Assembly (NCBI GenBank): GCA_020026225.1
Contig: JAHHQU010000102.1
Location: 1-5,378 of the forward strand
Source: Phocaeicola sp.
Lineage (GTDB): Bacteria; Bacteroidota; Bacteroidia; Bacteroidales; Bacteroidaceae
DNA: 5,378 nt
Reading direction: 5' to 3'
Part shown: positions 1 through 4,804 of the stretch, piece by piece
How the letters are laid out: each line of letters starts with the position of its first letter
Numbering within the stretch: the stretch's first letter is position 1
Position numbers and translations under genes: made by a program
The notes under the pieces: model-generated
Seen by the model: the letters and a program-made list of their open reading frames with translations, nothing else
Told to the model about the DNA's origin: nothing
Database searches by the model: none

Positions 1-585
1 CCTGTTCCCATTCAATGAGCTTGCGGTACAATACTCCGCCCGTACGGTTCATCTTCACCACATCCCCCTCTCCGGGAACAAACAGAGGTCCGAACTCCTT
101 TATGTTCCAGTCCAGCAGCGAGTCATATGGGAAGCTCCTGTATACTCCCTCAGAAAAATCCTCAGGACGCATCAGTCCTATGCGCCTCTGTGAAGCCACA
201 TTCCCCAAAGGTATGTCTACACCATCCACCTTGAATATCCCCTTCCTTATGGAGACCGTATCTCCAGGTAATCCTATACAACGTTTGATATAATACTTCA
301 TTATGTGCATCTCTATATGGCTCCAGTCGTTTGGATGCGGGAAATTGAACACTACCACGTCATTGCGCCTTATCTTCCTGAATCCCGGTAAGCGGTAAAT
401 TTCTGTCTGTTCTAAATTGAGAGATTTGTTCAGGTTAAACAGACGTGCCCCCACAACAGGCTTCCACACCAGCACGAAATCCCCTTTCCGGAGCGTGGGT
501 GACATTGAGTCACTCGGAATCCGGAAGGAGGCAAACACAAACACCTGTGCCAGAATCCATATCAGGAACATGCATGTACACACAA
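1..585. repeat. Direct repeat, left arm (lepB copy 1)
   Basis: Positions 1-585 align without gaps to 4794-5378 (offset 4793). I count 23 mismatches by eye, about 96% identity. Both arms are cut by the window edges, so the full repeat is longer, and it may or may not include the upstream transglutaminase gene. Confidence 0.95.
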
Positions 586-640
586 ATGTAATGTTCGTTA
601 TTATGTCAAACCATCTTCTCATAATCTCTTCTTTATTCAT
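1..640 (-). CDS. lepB: Signal peptidase I paralogue, copy 1 (3' end outside window)
   Basis: This gene encodes a membrane-anchored serine protease (family S26) that removes signal peptides on the outer face of the inner membrane. The protein starts MNKEEIMRRW. One hydrophobic segment covers about residues 12-38, followed by box B with the nucleophile in PSDSMSPTL (Ser45) and the box D signature KRCIGLPGD, in which Lys119 is the general base. The 213 codons in the window stop before the expected final GDN/SR box, so I cannot say whether this copy is complete. The ATG (638-640) overlaps the transglutaminase TGA as ATGA, which fixes the start and suggests translational coupling. The protein is nearly identical to copy 2, differing at four residues (E/D80, R/K91 and two near residues 163-168). 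A housekeeping lepB probably exists elsewhere, so this is likely an accessory peptidase for products of this locus (inference). Confidence 0.93.
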   Translation of the reverse strand, partial: MNKEEIMRRWFDIITNITFVCTCMFLIWILAQVFVFASFRIPSDSMSPTLRKGDFVLVWKPVVGARLFNLNKSLNLEQTEIYRLPGFRKIRRNDVVVFNFPHPNDWSHIEMHIMKYYIKRCIGLPGDTVSIRKGIFKVDGVDIPLGNVASQRRIGLMRPEDFSEGVYRSFPYDSLLDWNIKEFGPLFVPGEGDVVKMNRTGGVLYRKLIEWEQ

Positions 641-2649
641 TTCCAACAAATCTCTCCATTCCTGTATATAAACGGACGCTCGGCAGAAGCACCTGTCCAT
701 GCTTTGTCCTTCAGCATCAGTAGGCAGTTTACCGGTACATCCCAAAAATCCATCCATCCATATTCCGTACCTCTCTTCGCTTCCACGGGTTTCCATTCCT
801 TATCCCAATAATAAAGGCAATAATTCCTTTCCTCTGATATCTGAGATTTCAGATAAGGATATACCCCTATGGCAGTAATTTGGTGTTCATCCCCCAAATC
901 AAAATCAATATATCCTTCCTTAGTCCGGCATCTGCAAGCCGTAGCCTCAATTCCGTCCGTAAGATTCCGCGGGCTTTCATATACAGAGAGAGAATTGGCA
1001 TCGCTTGTGACTTTCACGGAAGAGATCCGTCCTTCAGCAGTATAAAACGATATTTCTCCTGCAGCAATCGTATCTGAGGGAAGATACATCCGTACATACC
1101 TGTAGGACGATTGTGTTTCCACTTCATACCTGTTCATTTCCACATTCAGATATCCCGGCATAATGCAAAGGTCTTTCTCATTACCATTGTCCACCCCCAC
1201 GAAACGTGCATTCCGCAAGGAGTTCAGATACGGAAGGTTCTTGTCATGCACAGGTTCTCCTGTTATATTCCTAAGATATACCTTCCCCCTTTCTCCGTTG
1301 TCATTCAGAACAACCATCTTCCCCCTGCTGTCCAGCAGGAACGGTTCCGATGCCGGAGTCACTCTTCCGTCCATGTAATATACCGGCAGATATACCATGT
1401 CCTTACCCATCTCCCTGAATATCACTTTTCCTCCATCATCAATTTTCCCCCACTGCACCGGATTCCATCTCTGATATCCGAATACAGCAAGATAGGCATA
1501 CCTTGCCCCCTCTGGTATCGGTACTGTCAGTTCCACTTCCACATCATGCGTTTCAAAATATTCGTGCGACACATCCTTCTTCTTTATGTTACGGAACAGT
1601 GGCGGTATATCTTCACTGTTCACCTTGCTGTCCGTTACAGGGCCTTCCGGATGGTTGGAGTAGGTATACCGGTACACTTTTGGTAGTCTGAATCTTCCCC
1701 ACAGAGAATCTGAAGACATGTTGTTGTATATACGTTTGTATTTCCACCTGTCGTCATCCCAGAAAGCCTCGAAGGCATACGATTCCCCATCCATTACAAT
1801 AACATTCCATGTATGTGAATTGTTACGGTTCCCCCATGCCGGAACAACATCGACAGCAACAGGCATCCCTACAGAAGAAAGCAGAAGTGAGTTATACCAG
1901 CAGCGATGAATGCACAGTCCTCTTTTCAAGCGTTCGAAAGTAGATGCGTCAAACATAGGAATACGTGTTCCGAAGAACTGCGAATGTACAAGGTGTCTGT
2001 ACTCATGAAGCAGCGAGTCTGTTTCCTCCTGCCATTTTTTATCTTTCCCTGCATAGAACAATCCCTTATGCCTGTTGTAGAAAGTATCTCGTGCACCGTC
2101 AGCCACCAGTCCGTTCAGTCTTCTGTAAGGCAGTACATATTCCAGGAAATCATCAAAGGAACATCCTGATGAATTGACATTCCTTCTCCAGGCTTCAAAA
2201 GACCTGTCTATCTCATTTATGATATATTCTCCACTGATAGAGTTCAAATCCGCCGTCATATCTGTGGCGGGCATGAAAATGTAAAAGTGTTCAGATAGCC
2301 TGTTTATGGACTTACCCCACTCTTTGTTTATTCTGTACCCGAAAATCCAGTTTATAGAGTCATAAGCATTATATACATCACTCAGATTCTCCTTTACATA
2401 TTTCCTGTTGTACCCATAGCATCCTGCCATGTGTTCTATGAGGAACCGTGCCGCACGCAACTTCAGGCTGTCTTCCTTATAGTGTTCCATCACCTTTTCC
2501 AGTTCCGCGCGGTTTGACCCCGCCATTTCGAGTGCCTTCTCCATCCGTCTTCCCCCATTGTCCGAGCAGCTGCACAAAACACACAAAACGCATAGGACCC
2601 CAAAAATCATCTTTACGTAAACACGTAGTATTGAACATCTTGATTCCAT
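637..2649 (-). CDS. Lipoprotein with transglutaminase-like and discoidin-like domains
   Basis: This is a 670-residue predicted lipoprotein. The hydrophobic segment at residues 14-27 ends in a lipobox, L25-C26-S27-C28, followed by SDN, whose Asp fits the Bacteroidetes lipoprotein export signal. A helical, charged region follows to about 230. The transglutaminase-like core lies at about 235-310: GLCIHRCWYNSLLLSSVGMP carries Cys246 (Cys250 is an alternative), followed by His279 in NNSHTW and an acidic residue around Glu294-Asp298, in the usual Cys-His-Asp order. A beta-sandwich-like stretch lies near 365-440. The C-terminal 515-600 region, with NLTDGIEAT and IDFDLGDEHQITAIGVYP, resembles a galactose-binding/F5-8 (discoidin) fold. 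The start is supported by AAGGAGG at 2657-2663, 7 nt upstream, although Met14 would also give a good signal peptide. It probably acts on or binds peptides or glycans at the cell surface; the substrate is unknown. It lies 52 bp after the DUF4221-like gene and overlaps lepB, so it is probably in one operon with them. Confidence 0.88.
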   Translation of the reverse strand: MESRCSILRVYVKMIFGVLCVLCVLCSCSDNGGRRMEKALEMAGSNRAELEKVMEHYKEDSLKLRAARFLIEHMAGCYGYNRKYVKENLSDVYNAYDSINWIFGYRINKEWGKSINRLSEHFYIFMPATDMTADLNSISGEYIINEIDRSFEAWRRNVNSSGCSFDDFLEYVLPYRRLNGLVADGARDTFYNRHKGLFYAGKDKKWQEETDSLLHEYRHLVHSQFFGTRIPMFDASTFERLKRGLCIHRCWYNSLLLSSVGMPVAVDVVPAWGNRNNSHTWNVIVMDGESYAFEAFWDDDRWKYKRIYNNMSSDSLWGRFRLPKVYRYTYSNHPEGPVTDSKVNSEDIPPLFRNIKKKDVSHEYFETHDVEVELTVPIPEGARYAYLAVFGYQRWNPVQWGKIDDGGKVIFREMGKDMVYLPVYYMDGRVTPASEPFLLDSRGKMVVLNDNGERGKVYLRNITGEPVHDKNLPYLNSLRNARFVGVDNGNEKDLCIMPGYLNVEMNRYEVETQSSYRYVRMYLPSDTIAAGEISFYTAEGRISSVKVTSDANSLSVYESPRNLTDGIEATACRCRTKEGYIDFDLGDEHQITAIGVYPYLKSQISEERNYCLYYWDKEWKPVEAKRGTEYGWMDFWDVPVNCLLMLKDKAWTGASAERPFIYRNGEICWK

Positions 2650-2656
2650 TCCGAAT

Positions 2657-2663
2657 CCTCCTT
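2657..2663 (-). promoter_or_regulatory. Strong Shine-Dalgarno for the transglutaminase gene
   Basis: The minus strand reads AAGGAGG, seven bases before the ATG at 2649. Strong Shine-Dalgarno sequences are uncommon in Bacteroidetes, where AT-rich leaders usually suffice. This site favours the 2649 start over the internal Met14 codon. It lies in the 52-bp gap after the DUF4221-like gene, so the transglutaminase can be translated efficiently from a shared transcript. Confidence 0.75.
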
Positions 2664-2701
2664 ATATAGAAACAAATTTTTATGTTATACAATCTTTGCC
2701 A

Positions 2702-3817
2702 TCACAAATCCTTAATTTCCACTTTGGCAAATTGTATGTGATTTTCATCCGATGGATTCTTATACTGGATATAGATAATACCATCCACTACAAAATATTT
2801 TTCCGAAAAATTATTCGGGAATATGTATTCTCTTGGAGTACGTCCATTACCGTCCATAACGATCAAACCAATGGTGCGTTCCTTGTCAAACATATCCGAT
2901 TTTGGACCATAATGAATACGAAAATACTTTCCGCTGTTTGAATCATAATGAGGTTCGCAATAGCGAGGACTTAACCCCTCAAATTCAAATTTCTTACGTG
3001 GATTTTTACGTGATTTTGCATCCAGTGGAGACAACTCAGCGGGAATTTCCACCGATGTCATGTTAATACTGTCCGTGGCACCGCTCTGCCTGTCATACAC
3101 ATAAATAAATGATGAACAAGGAAAATTATATAATATCCTGTCAGAATAACCAGAAATACCTGGAAATACAAGTCCCTGAAACCCTTCAATCTGTGAAACA
3201 AGTCGTGAAGGATAATAAACAGGTATTGAAGAAAGCTTATTCTCGGATATGTTATATTCCATTCCAATATTGTAGGTCGACATATTCTCTGAAGATACAT
3301 TTACAGGTAATAAAGGTATAGTAACATTTGATTCTGTAACAGAGAGATTTGTCAATCCCCCCATTGTAACTCCTGTAGGTTTCATTGAGTATTTTTTTGT
3401 ATCAATAGAAGCATATGGTATCCTGTTTATAACCTTACCTTTATATGATACTGCTATTATACCGCTTTCATCCTCCAGTACTGCACATGATGGGTTGAAA
3501 CAAAAGCTTGAAGTCGGCAGGACCCCATCGGCTCCTTCCTTATCCAGAGATATTGAGAAATTATCACTACCAGAGAGACTGATAAAGTCAAAGCTATGTG
3601 TCAGATGATTATATCCTCCGGCAAAAGATGCACCATTGAATTTGCATGCTGAAAGTTTTGTATATGAATTCAGAAGTGGATAATCTATATTTACTGATAT
3701 AGAATCATAGTCTTTTAGAAAATTTACTTTTCCAAAGTCTGCTGAATGACTGCAGGACATAAACAATATGCACGCCAAAGGATAGTGTAAATTTTTTCTT
3801 TTCATAAATAATATCAT
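2702..3817 (-). CDS. DUF4221-like lipoprotein, probable beta-propeller
   Basis: This gene encodes a 371-residue protein of unknown function. The N-terminus is hydrophobic (LHYPLACILFMSC) and gives a likely lipobox with Cys22, so export to the envelope as a lipoprotein is expected. The body is beta-rich with repeated short blade-like strands. Segments such as SISLDKEGADGVLPTSSFCF and the end, YFVVDGIIYIQYKNPSDENH, resemble the DUF4221/BF3164-like propeller lipoproteins that I recall occurring next to NVEALA genes in Bacteroides. The family call rests on pattern memory, not a search. Met5 at 3805 is an equally acceptable start, and neither has a clear Shine-Dalgarno. The gene looks more AT-rich than the transglutaminase after it. 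A MITE-like insertion now separates it from the NVEALA gene upstream; without that insertion the gap would be about 85 bp. I see no good Bacteroides-type promoter directly upstream. Confidence 0.75.
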   Translation of the reverse strand: MILFMKRKNLHYPLACILFMSCSHSADFGKVNFLKDYDSISVNIDYPLLNSYTKLSACKFNGASFAGGYNHLTHSFDFISLSGSDNFSISLDKEGADGVLPTSSFCFNPSCAVLEDESGIIAVSYKGKVINRIPYASIDTKKYSMKPTGVTMGGLTNLSVTESNVTIPLLPVNVSSENMSTYNIGMEYNISENKLSSIPVYYPSRLVSQIEGFQGLVFPGISGYSDRILYNFPCSSFIYVYDRQSGATDSINMTSVEIPAELSPLDAKSRKNPRKKFEFEGLSPRYCEPHYDSNSGKYFRIHYGPKSDMFDKERTIGLIVMDGNGRTPREYIFPNNFSEKYFVVDGIIYIQYKNPSDENHIQFAKVEIKDL

Positions 3818-3848
3818 TTTTTAATAGAATTGGTAACTGTCTATTTGT

Positions 3849-3857
3849 ATTAATAAT
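3849..3857. repeat. Target-site duplication, left copy
   Basis: ATTAATAAT directly abuts the left terminal inverted repeat of the MITE-like element and is repeated exactly at 4083-4091 on the other side. The local sequence is AT-rich, so a chance match is possible, but the exact abutment to both symmetric ends argues for a true duplication. Confidence 0.65.
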
Positions 3858-4082
3858 TAGGGTGTCCAGTTCTACGTTCTCGTTTTCGGCATTGATCTAA
3901 CATTTTAAGATGTTGATTATAAGCTAGAATAGTGTTGTGCCTAGGTGCAATTTTAACATACAAAACAGTGTAGCTAATTTATTAGATCAATATATCTTGA
4001 AGAGACATGATTATCAGTGCTTTGAAACTTGTATCATATCTATTTTGATCTAAAAAAACGGAACATCAAACTGGACACCCTA
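3858..4082. mobile_element. MITE-like non-autonomous element, 225 bp
   Basis: The element begins and ends with perfect 14-bp terminal inverted repeats, TAGGGTGTCCAGTT at 3858-3871 and its reverse complement at 4069-4082. Similarity continues imperfectly for about 15 more bases inward (CTACGTTCTCGTTTT versus TGATGTTC-CGTTTT). It is flanked by a 9-bp direct repeat, ATTAATAAT, at 3849-3857 and 4083-4091, as expected for a target-site duplication. The inside carries no usable ORF, so it would depend on a transposase supplied in trans. The word TTGATCTAA occurs at 3892-3900 and 4044-4052, and its reverse complement at 3982-3990, which could be subterminal transposase sites. I do not recognise the parent IS family. 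Confidence 0.78.
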
Positions 4083-4091
4083 ATTAATAAT
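4083..4091. repeat. Target-site duplication, right copy
   Basis: This is the second copy of ATTAATAAT, directly next to the right end of the MITE-like element. It is also the first half of the left arm of the long hairpin at 4083-4126, so the element inserted at the foot of a pre-existing hairpin. Confidence 0.65.
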
Positions 4092-4126
4092 TCCAAGGAA
4101 TTATTAATTTCCTTGGAATTATTAAT
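4083..4126. other. 18-bp perfect hairpin downstream of the NVEALA gene
   Basis: Arms 4083-4100 and 4109-4126 are perfect 18-base reverse complements around an 8-base loop. Each arm also contains a smaller near-palindrome around AATTCC/GGAATT, so alternative folds exist. It lies 10 bp after the NVEALA stop. On the minus strand the T-rich stretch (CCTTTTTTAT) comes before the hairpin and no T-run follows it, so it is not a canonical intrinsic terminator. It could instead protect the 3' end of the NVEALA message, cause partial termination, or be a remnant of another palindromic element. Confidence 0.7.
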
Positions 4127-4136
4127 ATAAAAAAGG

Positions 4137-4412
4137 TTAGCATCCAGTGACAAGGACTAATGTAACATCCAAAGAACTACAATTTCTTTGTGCATCGTTC
4201 CACCATTGTTCATAATTTGATTCACAAATATAAAATGTGCCTGTACAATTTCCTGCATCAGGATTTCCCCAATCCTCGCCGTTAGCCAACGCTTCCACAT
4301 TAGCCAATGCAAGATCCGACATTGTTTTTTCCTGTTGTGATGTATATACACTATAACCAGCCATTAAAGCGAATGCTGCAACGAATGCAGTTCTAATAAT
4401 ATTCTTTTTCAT
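4137..4412 (-). CDS. NVEALA-domain small secreted protein
   Basis: This 91-residue protein has an N-terminal basic start (MKKNIIR), a hydrophobic export segment at about 7-22, and the signature NVEALA at residues 38-43, which names the family (Pfam NVEALA, Bacteroides and relatives). The C-terminal part is polar with four cysteines at 56, 63, 78 and the final residue 91, so one or two disulfides after export are likely. Length and layout match the family. The function of NVEALA proteins is not established; they resemble secreted peptide precursors and, as I recall, tend to sit beside propeller lipoproteins, here the DUF4221-like gene. The mature product could be released by signal peptidase I, for which paralogues flank the locus (inference). 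The start ATG is preceded at once by a 6-bp inverted repeat and has no clear Shine-Dalgarno. Confidence 0.9.
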   Translation of the reverse strand: MKKNIIRTAFVAAFALMAGYSVYTSQQEKTMSDLALANVEALANGEDWGNPDAGNCTGTFYICESNYEQWWNDAQRNCSSLDVTLVLVTGC

Positions 4413-4427
4413 AAGATTCTAAATCTT
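4413..4427 (-). promoter_or_regulatory. Small inverted repeat abutting the NVEALA start codon
   Basis: AAGATT-TAG-AATCTT lies immediately upstream of the NVEALA ATG. A 6-bp AT-rich stem with a 3-base loop is weak, but it covers the whole ribosome-binding stretch and could modulate initiation. It may also be chance in AT-rich DNA. Confidence 0.3.
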
Positions 4428-4443
4428 GTTTATAATATTAAAT

Positions 4444-4608
4444 TTATTCACACACAAAGCAACAAATACCCGATTTGTAGTGCTTCAAAATAATCATTAC
4501 CTTTGCATTGGTAACACCTCCTTTCTTCGATTGGACGGGTTTAATGTGGAATGGAACATGATATTCATTGTTTGCCGACACATAATTCATGTTTCCACTC
4601 TTTTCCAT
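4444..4608 (-). CDS. Hypothetical 54-aa cysteine-bearing small protein
   Basis: This short ORF lies between the truncated signal peptidase and the NVEALA gene. It begins MEKSGNMNYV, has a basic middle (HIKPVQSKKGG) and ends MIILKHYKSGICCFVCE, with three cysteines in the last six residues. I do not recognise it. Possible starts are 4608, Met7 at 4590, or Met38 at 4497. The last would give a 17-residue peptide and is preceded by an exceptional Shine-Dalgarno (4513-4526) and the three-codon ORF MQR, whose TAA overlaps this ATG as TAATG. The ORF looks less AT-rich than the spacer around it and reads like protein, but 54 open codons alone are weak evidence. It could be a peptide precursor, a leader peptide controlling the NVEALA gene, a decayed gene end, or chance. 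Confidence 0.4.
   Translation of the reverse strand: MEKSGNMNYVSANNEYHVPFHIKPVQSKKGGVTNAKVMIILKHYKSGICCFVCE
4474..4505 (+). promoter_or_regulatory. Candidate Bacteroides-type promoter, plus strand
   Basis: TTTG (4474-4477) and TACCTTTG (4498-4505) match the Bacteroides -33 TTTG and -7 TAnnTTTG elements exactly, with 20 bases between. Transcription would start near 4512 and run toward the 3' end of signal peptidase copy 2, antisense to the small ORF's Shine-Dalgarno and first half. No convincing plus-strand gene follows, so any product would be an antisense RNA. The motif is short and may be coincidental. Confidence 0.35.
4497..4508 (-). CDS. Possible three-codon leader ORF (MQR)
   Basis: ATG CAA AGG TAA follows the extended Shine-Dalgarno at ideal spacing, and its stop shares one base with the next ATG (4497-4495), which opens the frame ending CCFVCE. 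This geometry is what one would expect for reinitiation or translational attenuation. It is equally compatible with chance inside the 54-aa ORF. Confidence 0.25.
   Translation of the reverse strand: MQR
4513..4526 (-). promoter_or_regulatory. Extended Shine-Dalgarno, 14 nt complementary to 16S rRNA end
   Basis: The minus strand reads AGAAAGGAGGTGTT. Its complement, AACACCTCCTTTCT, matches the 3' tail of Bacteroides 16S rRNA as I remember it. GGAGG lies 8 nt before an ATG at 4508 that opens the three-codon ORF MQR-stop, which runs by TAATG overlap into the 17-codon ORF ending CCFVCE. This is far stronger than typical Bacteroidetes ribosome-binding sites and suggests a translated leader or peptide here. 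Confidence 0.5.
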
Positions 4609-4651
4609 ATCTTACCCGATTTTATATTATACATTTATTTTTCTTCAACAT

Positions 4652-4804
4652 TTATATATCTTCCAATATATTCTTCACCTCTTGTCGCATTTCCCTTATA
4701 TCAGTAGAATTTACCTTAGGTTCGGCATTAAGCACATTCTCTGCCTCCCTGCGTTCAGCAGTACTGTATCTCCCTTTACATACATCTTCTTTCCCTGTTC
4801 CCAT
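4652..4804 (-). pseudogene. Out-of-frame coding tail overlapping lepB copy 2
   Basis: A second minus-strand frame overlaps the end of signal peptidase copy 2 and runs on to a TAA at 4652-4654. From about 4767 to 4655 it reads as a charged, probably helical protein end (AERREAENVLNAEPKVNSTD, then IREMRQEVKNILEDI). The upstream part of this frame lies inside authentic lepB sequence and is probably not translated. The simplest reading is that a deletion or recombination joined the 5' part of lepB to the 3' end of another gene in a different frame. I do not recognise the tail. An independent 50-codon ORF starting with the ATG at 4804 is possible but less likely. Confidence 0.4.

Noticed and set aside
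1111..1686. 191-codon plus-strand open frame
   Set aside because: It lies entirely inside the transglutaminase gene on the opposite strand, has no recognisable domain and a low-complexity His/Phe/Pro-rich look, so it is an antisense shadow.
2477..2692. 71-codon minus-strand frame beginning near the transglutaminase start
   Set aside because: It overlaps the N-terminus of the transglutaminase in another frame, while the main frame has the lipobox, the Shine-Dalgarno and domain support.
3058..3321. Small open frames on both strands within the DUF4221-like gene
   Set aside because: They are fully contained in the longer lipoprotein frame and show no domain or initiation signal.
4083..4126. Hairpin as a canonical Rho-independent terminator
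   Set aside because: The stem is AT-rich, and on the coding strand the T-run precedes rather than follows it, so only a generic hairpin is supported.
4455..4462. TTGCTTTG on the minus strand as a -7 promoter box for the NVEALA gene
   Set aside because: It matches TAnnTTTG at all but one fixed position, but the nearest upstream TTTG at a usable distance is about 23 bases away, so it is too weak to annotate.
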